Below, piece after piece: positions 1-8,746 of a DNA stretch of 64,000 bases. Position 1 is the first letter of the stretch; the number at the start of each line of letters is the position of its first letter. The translations under genes and the position numbers were made by a program. Source of the stretch: Chloroflexota bacterium. Its GTDB lineage: Bacteria > Chloroflexota > JAJPGV01. Below the pieces are notes generated by a model, which saw only the letters and a program-made list of their open reading frames with translations, did no database searches and had not been told where the DNA came from. Location of the stretch: assembly GCA_021325635.1 (NCBI GenBank), contig JAJPGV010000008.1, positions 1 to 64,000 of the forward strand. The letters run 5' to 3'.

Positions 1-123
1 CGAGGGCGCCCTCGGTTGGGACCAAGCGGCTGTCCAATCCGGCCAGCTCGTCGAGGCGGCGCCGGCCGCAAGCTGACCCTGAAGCCGCACGCCCATCCTC
101 CCGAGCCGTCGCCAGGTGACGAC

Positions 124-840
124 ATGAACCGCGCGACGGTCTCTGCCAAGCTGACCACATCCAGCCGGCCCCTGACCTCCATCGACACGGTGATGTTCGA
201 CCTGGATGGCACCCTGGTGCGATCGCTCGATCGCTACCACGAGGTATTCGTCGACGTATTCGTGGAGCTGGGCCTGCCGGTCGTTGAGAAGGACGCCATC
301 CTCGACCTCATGCGCCACGGCAGCAACATCATGGAGACGCTGGTACCACCGGACTGGCCCGACCGTGAAGCGATCAAGGAGCGCGGCTCGCTGCGCTTCC
401 GTGAGGTCTGGGCCAAACGCGCCACGGTCGCGCTGGAATTGCACCCCGAGGCGGTAACGACCATTCACACCCTCGCCGAACGAGGCTTCAGGCTGGGCTT
501 GGCCACCGCGGCCTCGGGGCAGTGGATACCCGACACGCTGGCACTGAACGGCTTGAGCGACTGCTTTTCGGCGGTCGTCACCTGCGGGGACGTTCCCGTA
601 CGCAAGCCCGCCCCGGACCTGCTGATCGAGTGCCTCAAGCGACTGGGCAGTACCTTCGACCGATCCGTGTACGTGGGCGACTCCCCCATTGATATAATGG
701 CGGCCAAAGCTGCGGGAGTGCGATCCGTTGGCGTCCTCAGCGGGGCCAGCGATCGAGCAACTCTGGAGGACGTGGTCCCGGACCTGATCCTGGACCATGT
801 GGGTCAGCTTCTCGCGATATTGGGCCCGGTGGCCGGGTAA
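124..840 (+). CDS. HAD-superfamily phosphatase (phosphoglycolate-phosphatase-like)
   Basis: A 238-residue soluble HAD hydrolase. The nucleophile motif FDLDGT lies at residues 25-30 (Asp26 and Asp28), a Lys in a RKPAPD segment supplies motif III, and VGDSPIDIMAAKAAG near residue 190 is the Mg-binding motif IV. The helical cap between motifs I and II is of the PGP/beta-phosphoglucomutase type, so a small phosphorylated metabolite is the likely substrate, but the sequence does not say which. I chose the ATG at 124 because AGGTGA lies just upstream; the frame is open further 5'. Bactofilin follows 28 bases later on the same strand and may share its transcript. The assignment to subfamily is uncertain. 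Confidence 0.85.
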   Translation: MNRATVSAKLTTSSRPLTSIDTVMFDLDGTLVRSLDRYHEVFVDVFVELGLPVVEKDAILDLMRHGSNIMETLVPPDWPDREAIKERGSLRFREVWAKRATVALELHPEAVTTIHTLAERGFRLGLATAASGQWIPDTLALNGLSDCFSAVVTCGDVPVRKPAPDLLIECLKRLGSTFDRSVYVGDSPIDIMAAKAAGVRSVGVLSGASDRATLEDVVPDLILDHVGQLLAILGPVAG

Positions 841-868
841 CCATCACAGAGGAAAAGGTGAGCGTACG

Positions 869-1405
869 ATGATCGGTGGATTCGGGGACCCGGCAGCAGT
901 CGACCACGAGGAGCAGCCATTTGTTCCTGATTTGACCCACGGGTTCGGTGCAGCTCCGGCGCCTCAGGAGCAGGCCAACACGGAGATGGCCAGCTACCTG
1001 AATGCCAGCACCTCCTTCAAGGGCCAGCTCAAATCATCCCGCAGCGTGGGCATCGACGGCCAGTTCGAAGGCGAGATCCAGAGCGACGCCGACATCATCG
1101 TCGGCCGCGAGGCTGAAGTGCGGGCCAACATCAAAGCCAGCAACGTCATCATCTCCGGCCGCGTCGTGGGCAACATCAACTGCTCGCAGCTCGAGATCCA
1201 GTCCAGCGGCCGGGTGATCGGCAACATCACCGCCGGGTCGCTGCTGATCGCCATGGGGGCGGTCTTCCGGGGCGAGAGCATGATGGGTTCCGAGGAAGAC
1301 GCCGCCGAGATGCCGGAGCGGTTCGCCGAGACGACGCAGGCGCCTGCCCGCCGTAGCCGCGGAGCCGCCGCGGCTGCCGCCGAAGCCGAAGCCGCCGGCG
1401 CCTAA
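869..1405 (+). CDS. Bactofilin family cytoskeletal protein
   Basis: A 178-residue protein whose centre (about residues 42-135) is the right-handed beta-helix repeat of bactofilins. Short strands recur as G..DGQFEGEI, A..IVGREAEVRANI, ASNVIISGRVVGNI and SSGRVIGNI. Bactofilins polymerise without nucleotide into filaments that scaffold cell-shape or polar functions at the membrane. The flanks fit the family: a disordered acidic N-terminus and a low-complexity Ala/Glu tail. The ATG at 869 has GAGGAAAAGG upstream. No M23 peptidase, a common bactofilin partner, is adjacent; the partner here is the upstream HAD gene. Confidence 0.9.
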   Translation: MIGGFGDPAAVDHEEQPFVPDLTHGFGAAPAPQEQANTEMASYLNASTSFKGQLKSSRSVGIDGQFEGEIQSDADIIVGREAEVRANIKASNVIISGRVVGNINCSQLEIQSSGRVIGNITAGSLLIAMGAVFRGESMMGSEEDAAEMPERFAETTQAPARRSRGAAAAAAEAEAAGA

Positions 1406-1421
1406 CGCCGGACCCGTGTCC

Positions 1422-1446
1422 TGGCGCGGCCCTTTGCGGCCCGCCA
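1422..1446. terminator. Hairpin between convergent genes, possible bidirectional terminator
   Basis: TGGCG plus GGCC pairs with GGCC plus CGCCA (9 bp, one bulged C) around a six-base loop. It lies 17 bases past the bactofilin stop and touches the end of the convergent radical SAM gene. There is no strong T-tract, so its activity is inferred from position only. Confidence 0.4.
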
Positions 1447-1447
1447 G

Positions 1448-3310
1448 CTAGCGGACGGCGACGGGGATCTTGCCGGGAATCTTGGCCGGGTAGACGCCGC
1501 TGTAACCCACGTCACCGCGCTCGCAGGCGTTGCACAACGAGCAGCCGTCCGTCTTGCAATCCTGGGTGAAGCCTGCCCCCAGGGCGTGGTGCCATTCATC
1601 CAGCAGGAAGGCATCGCTCACGCCGTAGTCGATGTGCGACCAGGGCAGGACCTCAAGATAGCCGCGTTGGCGGTTGGCGTAAAAGCTGGGATCGAGGCCG
1701 CACTCGGCGAAGGCCTGCTGCCACAGGTCAAAGCGAAAGTTGTCGCTCCAAGCGTCGAAACGGCAGCCAAGCCGCCAAGCGCGCTCGATGACGTCCGCCA
1801 GACGCCGATCGCCACGGGCCAGGGCTGCCTCGAGCAGGCTCTCGCTGGGCTCATTCCAGCTCAGGCTCAAGCCTCGGCCGCGGATATGCCGCTGCAGGAA
1901 GCTCACCTTCTCGGCGTAGACCTCCATCGAATCCTGGGGGAACCACTGAAAGGGTGTGTGCGGCTTGGGCACGAAGCTGCTCACGCTCACATGCACCTTG
2001 GCCTTAGGGCCCTGCAGGCGAAAGCCCACCGCCGCCACCTGCTTGATAACGGCAGCCATCTCCTCGAGGTCCGCCATGGTCTCGGTCGGCAGGCCCATCA
2101 TGTAGTACAGCTTCAGCGTGCGCCAACCCGAAGCAAAGGCGCCCTCCACGGCCTTCAGCAGGTTCTCGTTCGACACACCCTTGTTGATGACGTCGCGCAG
2201 CCTCTGGGATCCGGCTTCCGGGGCAAACGTGAACCCGGTCCTGCGCACCTGAGCGATCTCCCTGGCCAGCTCAACCGTGAAGGAATCGACGCGGAGCGAG
2301 GGCATGGAAAGGGAGACGTTGCAGTCCTTGAATTCCTGGACCATGTCGCGCACCAGCCCGCGGGCATCGCTGTAGTCGCCGGCGCTCAGCGAGAGCAGTG
2401 AGATCTCCTCGAAGCCGGTGTTCCGGGCGAGCTGGCGGGCGATGTCGAGGATCGTCTCCTTGGACCGCTCACGCGTGGGCCGGGTGATCATGCCCGCCTG
2501 ACAGAAGCGGCAGCCACGCGTGCAGCCACGCTGGATCTCGATCGGCGCGCGATCGTGCACGATGCTCGTAAACGGCACTACGGGCGACGTCGGGTAGGGA
2601 ATGCTGTCCAGGTCGTCCACTTTCCTGCGCACGATGCGGCGACTCGGCGAGATCCCTTCGATCGACCCATCCGGACGGTAGCTGACGCTGAAATCGGATG
2701 GCCGGTAGACGCCGGGGATGCTGGCAGACGCGGCCAGGATGGCTGCCCGCCCGCCGGCACGGTGAGCTCGGTAGCAGTCGAGGACATCGATCAGCAGCTC
2801 TTCGCCCTCACCCAGCAGGAAGAGGTCGACGAACGCGGCCACGGGCTCGGGATTGCAGGTGCAGTGCCCGCCGGCAATGACGATGGGATCGTTCGGACCG
2901 CGGTCGGCGCTGCGAAGCGGTATGCCGCCCACATCCAGCATGGTCAGCATGCCGGTGTAGGTCATCTCGGACGCAAGCCCGAAGCCCACCACGTTCGCTT
3001 CACTCAGCGGACGCCGTGTTTCCAGCGAGTACAGGGGCAGCTGGTGCTGGCGCATGGCCGCTTCCATGTCCGGCCACGGACAGTAGGCTCGTTCGGCCTG
3101 CATACCTGGCCGCCGGTTGACGATGTTGTAGAGGATCTGCAGACCCTGGTTCGAGCTGCCAACCTCGTACACGTCAGGGAACGCGAGCACCACCCGCAGG
3201 TTGACCTCGTCATCCGGCTTGACCACCTGGTTCAGTTCCCCGCCGGTATAGCGCGACGGCTTGGATACCCTCGGCAGGATCGCGTCGAGCTGTTCCTGGC
3301 TGACCTTCAT
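1448..3310 (-). CDS. Radical SAM protein with B12-binding-like N-terminus (TIGR03960-type)
   Basis: A 620-residue iron-sulfur enzyme. The N-terminal third resembles the B12-binding-like fold of this family (FPDVYEVGSSNQGLQILY, then a GEGEE segment). The radical SAM core starts at about residue 245 with the cluster motif CTRGCRFCQAG (CxxxCxxC). A Cys-rich tail (CKTDGCSLCNAC) may hold another metal site. Length and layout match the family often found fused to, or beside, a DUF2344 protein in bacteria with bactofilin or ribosomal L21 loci; no DUF2344 gene is seen here. The open frame extends far upstream, but that part overlaps the DoxX gene, so I set the start at the MKVSQEQ Met. The substrate is unknown. 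Confidence 0.85.
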   Translation of the reverse strand: MKVSQEQLDAILPRVSKPSRYTGGELNQVVKPDDEVNLRVVLAFPDVYEVGSSNQGLQILYNIVNRRPGMQAERAYCPWPDMEAAMRQHQLPLYSLETRRPLSEANVVGFGLASEMTYTGMLTMLDVGGIPLRSADRGPNDPIVIAGGHCTCNPEPVAAFVDLFLLGEGEELLIDVLDCYRAHRAGGRAAILAASASIPGVYRPSDFSVSYRPDGSIEGISPSRRIVRRKVDDLDSIPYPTSPVVPFTSIVHDRAPIEIQRGCTRGCRFCQAGMITRPTRERSKETILDIARQLARNTGFEEISLLSLSAGDYSDARGLVRDMVQEFKDCNVSLSMPSLRVDSFTVELAREIAQVRRTGFTFAPEAGSQRLRDVINKGVSNENLLKAVEGAFASGWRTLKLYYMMGLPTETMADLEEMAAVIKQVAAVGFRLQGPKAKVHVSVSSFVPKPHTPFQWFPQDSMEVYAEKVSFLQRHIRGRGLSLSWNEPSESLLEAALARGDRRLADVIERAWRLGCRFDAWSDNFRFDLWQQAFAECGLDPSFYANRQRGYLEVLPWSHIDYGVSDAFLLDEWHHALGAGFTQDCKTDGCSLCNACERGDVGYSGVYPAKIPGKIPVAVR

Positions 3311-3381
3311 CCGCCGATCATAGCCATCACCGGACGGCGCAGCCACCTGCGGCTTTCCGGCTTCCGCTCGCCGGTTGTCGA

Positions 3382-3855
3382 TCACCAGCTGCGGCGGGCG
3401 CGAGAGCGTGCCGGAGCGCTGGAAAGGAGCGCGTCCACACCCGCCGTCCGGCCGGCCGCGGTGGCGATGATCAGCAGCTCGATCACGATAAGCAGGCCGT
3501 TGAGAGAGTAGTCGGTCCGGGTCATCCAGCCCGCCGCCAAGGCGTAATTCACGTTGAGGAAGATTCCCACGAGGGCGGCATACGGCGTCAGCAAGCCGAC
3601 GACCAGACATACCCCCACAGCCACGTTCCCAACGAGCGTGAGGTAGGAAAACAGCGCCGCGTGGCTCAACACCACGTTGTCGAGGAAGGCACGATAGAAG
3701 CTCCAGGGGTTCCCGCTGGCCATCGGCTGAACGGTTCGGCCGAAACCGTCGCCCAGAAAGGCATTCCTGTTCGCCAGCTGGGGATAGCCCTGGAACAGCC
3801 ATACCAAACCCGCGGCCACCCGCAACAGCACCGGCCACACCGGATGTTCCCGCAT
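3382..3855 (-). CDS. DoxX family integral membrane protein
   Basis: A 157-residue membrane protein with four hydrophobic segments: LLRVAAGLVWLFQG near the N-terminus, FSYLTLVGNVAVGVCLVVGLL, YAALVGIFLNVNYAL and LLIVIELLIIATA. This is the DoxX/DoxD-like four-helix layout. Family members are linked to thiol and quinone redox processes, but this one has no residue that fixes a role. It sits 71 bases upstream of the radical SAM gene on the same strand and could be co-transcribed. Confidence 0.75.
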   Translation of the reverse strand: MREHPVWPVLLRVAAGLVWLFQGYPQLANRNAFLGDGFGRTVQPMASGNPWSFYRAFLDNVVLSHAALFSYLTLVGNVAVGVCLVVGLLTPYAALVGIFLNVNYALAAGWMTRTDYSLNGLLIVIELLIIATAAGRTAGVDALLSSAPARSRARRSW

Positions 3856-3934
3856 TAGCCGCTCACCCTAACACGTGCACAGCTCTTCAAGGATCCGCGG
3901 CTGCTCGTTATCCCCCATTCGGGGGAGGTATCGC

Positions 3935-4234
3935 TCAGCCTGGACCGGCCAGCTTTGCAGCCGCTTCTCGTATGCCGCGTGCACGGCCCGAATCACTGAA
4001 GTCGTTGTGAGTCACGCCCAGGTCGTGGCGTCGCAGCTCTTCGGCAAGCCTGCCTGCCTCATCCTTCAGGAAGCGCAGTGGCTCGGTGACCTCGCGGCTG
4101 AAGCGATCCATGTCGACCGAAGGCCAGTCACCTATGGACCCCTTCTGCTGCACCTGCCTCTCCCAGTAGTCCAGCAGCTGCTGATAGGCCTTGAGCGAAT
4201 CCCGGATGAGCCGGACGTGTGCCTCTCGCTCCAT
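3935..4234 (-). CDS. Small charged helical protein, unknown function
   Basis: A 99-residue hydrophilic protein predicted to be mostly helical, with heptad-like stretches (LKAYQQLLDYWERQVQQK; LRFLKDEAGRLAEELRR). It has no signal peptide or membrane segment. Its start lies 8 bases after the stop of the upstream Fic-fold gene, so the two are very probably translated from one message. I do not recognise the family. The tight spacing is the best evidence that it is a real gene. Confidence 0.65.
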   Translation of the reverse strand: MEREAHVRLIRDSLKAYQQLLDYWERQVQQKGSIGDWPSVDMDRFSREVTEPLRFLKDEAGRLAEELRRHDLGVTHNDFSDSGRARGIREAAAKLAGPG

Positions 4235-4242
4235 GCCAGGTA

Positions 4243-5244
4243 TTATGCATGCCGCCGGCGCGCTTCCGCGTCGCCACGCTCGGTCAGCACGTAGTGCGTG
4301 CCCCTACCCACTCCCCGCACGGCAATGAGGCCCTTGTCCAGCAAGTCATCGAAATCCCGCCGCGCGGTGTCGGGCACGATCTTGGCGAGCGCCTGGTATT
4401 CGCCCGAGCGAATGGCTCCGTGGGCCGCCATGTGGGCCAGCGCCTGGCGCTGACGCTCGCGCAGAATCAGCGGACCCTGAGCGACCGGCTGGTCCGCCGC
4501 CTTCTGCGCGTTCCGGAAGCCGCTGACCGCCAGATCGCGGACCACCCCGGCGGCTGAGGCCAGCGCCGCGGCGTAGAACTCCAACCAGCGCGTGAGATCG
4601 GGCTGGGCAGAATACACCCCGGCGTGGGTCGAACGGCTGGCGGCGTCGAACGATTCCGCCCTGGCAGCCAGCGCATCTTCCACTGATACATAGCCGGACA
4701 GCCCGTAGCCCTTGCGCTGCAGCACCAGCCCGGCGGCGATGCGGGCCATCTCGGCATTGCCGCTCGGATAGGGCTGAATGAGCTCGATCTCCTGCTGCAG
4801 GATGCCTGCCAGGATCACCGCCGGCAAGCCGTCCCAGGCCTGGTCCAGCCAGTCGAGCAGGTCTGATACCAATCCCAAAATGTCGGCCGGCTCGGGAGTG
4901 ACGTAGATCAGCTCACGATGGTCTTGGTCGTAGACGAGCATGTCAGTGGCCCGCAGCACGGAGCCGGACTCCCCGGTCAAGGCCGTGTGCAGCTCGCTCA
5001 GCGTCAGCTCGTCGGGCGGAACTTCGGATTTCTGCGCCGCCAGGGCGCACGCCGCCGCGTATCCTGGATACTCGCCACCATTGAGGGCCACGATGGCCGC
5101 TTGCTGGGTGCGCCGTCCATGATCCCGCAGCTCCGCCTGCGCCGCACGTGGGAGCGGCAGGACGTCGATGACCGAACGCGCTGCTTCCAGCGCTAGCAGA
5201 CTATCGAGCAGGGCCGCAGTGTAGCGATAAGACGGCCGAAACAT
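4243..5244 (-). CDS. Fic-fold protein with degenerate catalytic motif and C-terminal winged helix
   Basis: A 333-residue cytoplasmic protein with the layout of bacterial Fic proteins: helical N-terminus, Fic core at about 80-170, and a winged-helix domain at about 250-325 ending YVLTERGDAEARRR. Active Fic proteins carry HxFx(D/E)GNGRxxR and transfer AMP. Here the aligned segment at residues 157-168 reads QPYPSGNAEMAR, so the catalytic His is Gln, the acidic residue is Ser, and the second Gly and first Arg are Ala and Glu. AMP transfer is therefore unlikely, and a ligand-binding or DNA-binding role is more plausible. It lies 42 bases after the anti-sigma gene and 8 bases before the 99-residue protein. 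Confidence 0.8.
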   Translation of the reverse strand: MFRPSYRYTAALLDSLLALEAARSVIDVLPLPRAAQAELRDHGRRTQQAAIVALNGGEYPGYAAACALAAQKSEVPPDELTLSELHTALTGESGSVLRATDMLVYDQDHRELIYVTPEPADILGLVSDLLDWLDQAWDGLPAVILAGILQQEIELIQPYPSGNAEMARIAAGLVLQRKGYGLSGYVSVEDALAARAESFDAASRSTHAGVYSAQPDLTRWLEFYAAALASAAGVVRDLAVSGFRNAQKAADQPVAQGPLILRERQRQALAHMAAHGAIRSGEYQALAKIVPDTARRDFDDLLDKGLIAVRGVGRGTHYVLTERGDAEARRRHA

Positions 5245-5286
5245 GCACGATCATGATACGACTGCGGGTCCGGCCGGGTGCAGGCG

Positions 5287-6120
5287 CTACAGCGCTCCTC
5301 GTGCAATGCCCGGGCTGTTGGGCATCGGGCCGCCCCTGGCCGGCTCGGCGGTGATCCAGGCGGAATCGTACGAATGGATGGAGCCATCGAGCTGCAGACT
5401 GCATTCGCCGTCGCCCTGTTGATCGACCTGGAAGGTGCCGGCGGGCACACGCACGCCCTGACGGCCAAGCCACACTTCGTACACCTGGTTGCTGCCCAGT
5501 GGAGGGAGATGGCTGGCGAACAGCATGGCGCTGTTGCTTTCACCGTCCATGATCAGGCGCACCTGGGCGCTCGGCGCCAGCGCCGTGCCCTGCAGCGGCC
5601 GAGCCATGCTGGCAGTCGACGTCACCATCAGCAACAGGTGGGACTGCTGCCCAAGCCGCCCTCGCATCACGTCCATTTCGCGGCGCTCGGAGCCCAGCTC
5701 GCGCTCCAGCGAAACGTTCCACGCCGCCATGCCTGCCACCAGAATGAAGCCGGCAGCCACGGGAAACAGGCTTGGAGAACGAAACCAGGTCTGCCAGCGC
5801 CGCCCCTTTCGCTCGGTCGCGGGGGCGCGCGCCTCGATGGCAGCGGGCGCGAGGGCGGTGGCCTCCGCGATCGTGCTGGTGCGATAAATCCCCGAAGCCC
5901 CACCGGATATCGACGTCAGGAGGCGCTCCAGGGCGCCACCCGGCAAGGGCCGCTGAGGCGCGACGTAGGGAAGGCAATGCACCACTTCCAGGGCCTCGCG
6001 GGCCAGGTTCGCGCAGAAGCCGCAGCCCTCGAGGTGCTCCTCCATCTCGACGCTCTCAGGCGCCTCCAGGGCCCCCACCACGTATGGGGCGATGAGGTCG
6101 CGAACGTCGCCGTGGGTCAT
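5287..6120 (-). CDS. Zinc-finger anti-sigma factor, RskA-like
   Basis: A 277-residue membrane protein. Residues 1-50 hold the anti-sigma zinc motif HLEGCGFC (HxxxCxxC). One transmembrane segment, FPVAAGFILVAGMAAW, lies near residue 120 and is followed by a coiled-coil stretch. The extracytoplasmic part matches the RskA C-terminal domain (VYEVWLGRQGVRVPAGTF). It should bind the upstream ECF sigma factor at the inner face of the membrane and release it after regulated proteolysis. Its start overlaps the sigma stop by four bases (ATGA), the usual cognate arrangement. Confidence 0.92.
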   Translation of the reverse strand: MTHGDVRDLIAPYVVGALEAPESVEMEEHLEGCGFCANLAREALEVVHCLPYVAPQRPLPGGALERLLTSISGGASGIYRTSTIAEATALAPAAIEARAPATERKGRRWQTWFRSPSLFPVAAGFILVAGMAAWNVSLERELGSERREMDVMRGRLGQQSHLLLMVTSTASMARPLQGTALAPSAQVRLIMDGESNSAMLFASHLPPLGSNQVYEVWLGRQGVRVPAGTFQVDQQGDGECSLQLDGSIHSYDSAWITAEPARGGPMPNSPGIARGAL

Positions 6121-6731
6121 GAGATCTCGGCTCCGAGCTCCCCGCTCAGCAGGAGGTCCCGCAGCTTCTGCAGGCCCAGCCTGATACGCGTCTTGGTCGT
6201 GCCCAGCGGGTCTCCCAAACGAGTCGCTATTTCGGACTGCGTGAGCCCTTCGAAGTAGGCCAGCTCCAGCGCCTCTCGTTGCGCCGCAGGCAGGCCGCGC
6301 ATCGCCTCACGGATCAGGCGCCGGCGCTCAGAGTTCCAAACGTCCGCCTCGACGTCCACCCGTTCGTCGGCAGGATCGAGCTCGGCATCTTGAGGCGTCA
6401 ACGGGTCGGCGCGCTGTGGACGGGCCCGGCGGCTGCGCAGCTCGTCGATGCCCAGGTTGCGAGCAACGCTCATGAGCCACGTCGAGAACTTGCCACGGCG
6501 GGCGTCGAAGGAGGGAGCCTGGCGCCACACTCGCACAAAAGCCTCGTTCAACAGCTCCTCTGCCCCCTCACGGTCGTTCAACATGCGGTATGCCAGCGAG
6601 TAGACCGCGCCGGCATACCGCCGGAAGAGCTCGGCCAGCGCATCGCTGTCGCCTCCTGCCACCAACCGCACCAGCTCTTCGTCGAGCGGCTGAAAGCGCT
6701 GCGGCGATGCCGTCCGTCCAGACTGCTCCAT
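6117..6731 (-). CDS. ECF RNA polymerase sigma factor (SigK-like)
   Basis: A 204-residue ECF sigma factor. Region 2 covers LAELFRRYAGAVYSLAYRML to RGKFSTWLMSVARNLGIDELR. Region 4 covers LPAAQREALELAYFEGLTQSEIATRLGDPLGTTKTRI, with the recognition helix at its end. Overlap with the RskA-like gene makes it the partner of that anti-sigma factor; such pairs answer envelope or redox stress. The target promoter cannot be read from the protein. The cytidylate-kinase-like gene ends 23 bases upstream and may be the first gene of the operon. Confidence 0.93.
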   Translation of the reverse strand: MEQSGRTASPQRFQPLDEELVRLVAGGDSDALAELFRRYAGAVYSLAYRMLNDREGAEELLNEAFVRVWRQAPSFDARRGKFSTWLMSVARNLGIDELRSRRARPQRADPLTPQDAELDPADERVDVEADVWNSERRRLIREAMRGLPAAQREALELAYFEGLTQSEIATRLGDPLGTTKTRIRLGLQKLRDLLLSGELGAEIS

Positions 6732-6754
6732 CCTGCTCTACGAAACCTGCTCAG

Positions 6755-7444
6755 CTACCGGATTCTCTGGGCCGCGTCGATGACTATCGCGCACGCCTGC
6801 TCACGTGTAAGGAAGCCCGTATTCAGGGTCAGATGGTAGCGGGTCGGATCGGCCCAATGCGCGTGATAGAAGCGCTCGGTGTAGCTCTCGCGGGCGTGGT
6901 CGCTATCACGGGCCGACTTCTCGGCCGCGTCGCGCGAGCATCCGCGCTGCTCCATGATGCGCTCGATGCGCAGCGGCCACGGCGCGACCACCAGAACGTG
7001 CAGGGCGCCGGCCACCTCTTTGAGCAGCAGGTGGGCCGCACGGCCGGCGATGACCGCGTTGCCAGCTTGGGCGATCTCCTGCACAACCTCTCGTACGAAG
7101 TTGAGATACAGCGTGTCGTTCAGGTCGAAGGAAAAAACAGGAGGGCTCGCTTCCGACTCCTCCTCTTCGGGCGGCGGCAGCACCGGCGCGGGAACGACGC
7201 CCACCAGCGGCGCCAGACCGGTCCCATCGGCAAACGCCTGGATGATGGCGTTGGCGACACGCTTGGCGAAGCCGGGCGTTTTCTCCTCGATGTCGTCGAT
7301 CAACTGCTCGGGCGCATCCATGCGCATGGCCACGGACTTGATGATCTCGCGATCGATGAAGCTGGCACCGAGCTGCCGAGCCACATCTTGGCCAATCTCC
7401 TCCCCCCAGCTCCCAAGCTGCCGCGACAACGTCACGAGCGCCAT
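6755..7444 (-). CDS. Cytidylate kinase-like family protein
   Basis: A 229-residue protein of the cytidylate_kin2/P-loop kinase-like family. The N-terminus TLSRQLGSWGEEIGQDVARQ replaces a typical Walker A loop, IDREI follows, and the C-terminal half has the lid-like RDSDHARESYTERFYHAHWADP segment and GRAAHLLL. Members occur widely beside regulatory genes, and their nucleotide substrate is not established. An acidic, Pro-rich insert (residues 85-105) separates the halves. It is probably the first gene of the kinase, sigma, anti-sigma, Fic-fold and small-protein set. Confidence 0.75.
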   Translation of the reverse strand: MALVTLSRQLGSWGEEIGQDVARQLGASFIDREIIKSVAMRMDAPEQLIDDIEEKTPGFAKRVANAIIQAFADGTGLAPLVGVVPAPVLPPPEEEESEASPPVFSFDLNDTLYLNFVREVVQEIAQAGNAVIAGRAAHLLLKEVAGALHVLVVAPWPLRIERIMEQRGCSRDAAEKSARDSDHARESYTERFYHAHWADPTRYHLTLNTGFLTREQACAIVIDAAQRIR

Positions 7445-7600
7445 GCGTTTCTCCGTGCGGACCGAATCTCCCCTGCCCGAATGGCGCGAGTATATCGACC
7501 GGGAAACACACTTCCGTGAACAACGGTGCTCCTGGAGGGCGGTAGAGTACAGTCGAGTGGTCTCGCTTTCGTTCCTGTCGCATCACCGGGCGATCGCCTC

Positions 7601-8746
7601 ATGAAGCATCAGTCAGCCCTGGTCTGGGGCGGACCGATCGAATACGACTTCGGGCCGCAGCATCCCTTGCAGCCTGTCCGCGTCGAGCTCGCCGTCGAGC
7701 TCATGCGGCACTACGGACTTCTCGATCGGCCCGAGGTCAGCCTCATCGCCCCGAGGATTGCCGAAGACTCTGAGCTCCAGCTCATCCACAGCGCCGACTA
7801 CATTGCAGCGGTGAGGGAAGCGGGACTGGTTGGGGATCCCCTGGCGGCGCGGCCGGAGTATTGCCTTGGGCCGGGCGACAATCCCATCTTCCCGGACATG
7901 CACGACGCGGCCGCCGAGGTGGTGGGAGGATCGCTCGAAGCTGTGGATTTCGTGATGGGAGGCCCAAACCGCCACGCCTTCGCCGTTGCCGGCGGCCTGC
8001 ATCACGCCATGCGCGCCTGCGCCTCGGGCTTCTGCATCTACAACGATGCCGCGGTGGCCATCGAACGGGCGCGGCGAGCACATGGCGCCAGGGTGGTCTA
8101 TCTGGACACGGACGCGCACCACGGCGATGGGGTGCAGTCCGCGTTTTACGACACCGACGAGGTGCTGACCATTTCCTTCCATGAGTCCGGGCGGTTCCTG
8201 TTCCCCGGAACCGGCTTCGTGGAGGAGCTTGGGGAAGGAGCGGGCAAGGGCTACGCCGTGAACGTCCCGCTACCGCCGGGCACGAGAGACAGCGCCTATC
8301 GCGCCGCGTTCGACGCTCTCGTCCCCGCGCTGGTGCGCGCATTCCGGCCGTACCTGATCGTGAATCAGAACGGCGCCGATGCCCACCAGGACGATCCGTT
8401 GGCCCATCTTCGGGTGACGACAGGACTGCACGCTCACATCGCGCGGACGGTCCACGGGCTGGCCCACGAGCTGTGCGAGGGAAGATGGCTGGCGCTGGGC
8501 GGAGGTGGCTACGATCTCTACAGTGCGGTGCCACGTGCCTGGACCCTCGTTTTTGCTGAGATGGGAGGCGTTGCCCTGCCTCCGGAGCTGCCGCAAGCCT
8601 GGCTGGCGTTCGGCCGGGCCAAAGGCGCGCGCCGCCAGCCCAGCGCGCTGCTGGACCCGCCCACGCTTTCCGACCCCAATGAGATGGCTGAGGTGGGCGC
8701 TATCGTCAACCAGGTGAAGGAGGTCATCCCGCTGCTGCATGGCTGA
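7601..8746 (+). CDS. Histone deacetylase family / AcuC-like deacetylase
   Basis: A 381-residue zinc hydrolase of the arginase/deacetylase fold. His134-His135 (GGLHHAM) form the charge-relay pair. The metal ligands are in YLDTDAHHGDGV (Asp171 and His173) and in QNGADAHQDDPL near residue 262. GGGGYD near the C-terminus precedes the usual Tyr region. AcuC relatives deacetylate acetyl-CoA synthetase or other lysines. The ATG at 601 of the 7 kb block opens the conserved N-terminus; the frame is open upstream and no clear ribosome binding site is visible. The lipoyl synthase start overlaps its end by 8 bases, which suggests translational coupling with an acyl-metabolism enzyme. Confidence 0.9.
   Translation: MKHQSALVWGGPIEYDFGPQHPLQPVRVELAVELMRHYGLLDRPEVSLIAPRIAEDSELQLIHSADYIAAVREAGLVGDPLAARPEYCLGPGDNPIFPDMHDAAAEVVGGSLEAVDFVMGGPNRHAFAVAGGLHHAMRACASGFCIYNDAAVAIERARRAHGARVVYLDTDAHHGDGVQSAFYDTDEVLTISFHESGRFLFPGTGFVEELGEGAGKGYAVNVPLPPGTRDSAYRAAFDALVPALVRAFRPYLIVNQNGADAHQDDPLAHLRVTTGLHAHIARTVHGLAHELCEGRWLALGGGGYDLYSAVPRAWTLVFAEMGGVALPPELPQAWLAFGRAKGARRQPSALLDPPTLSDPNEMAEVGAIVNQVKEVIPLLHG

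Noticed and set aside
1586-3511. Plus-strand open frames of 271 and 318 residues
   Set aside because: Antisense to the radical SAM gene, which carries a clear cluster motif and family layout.
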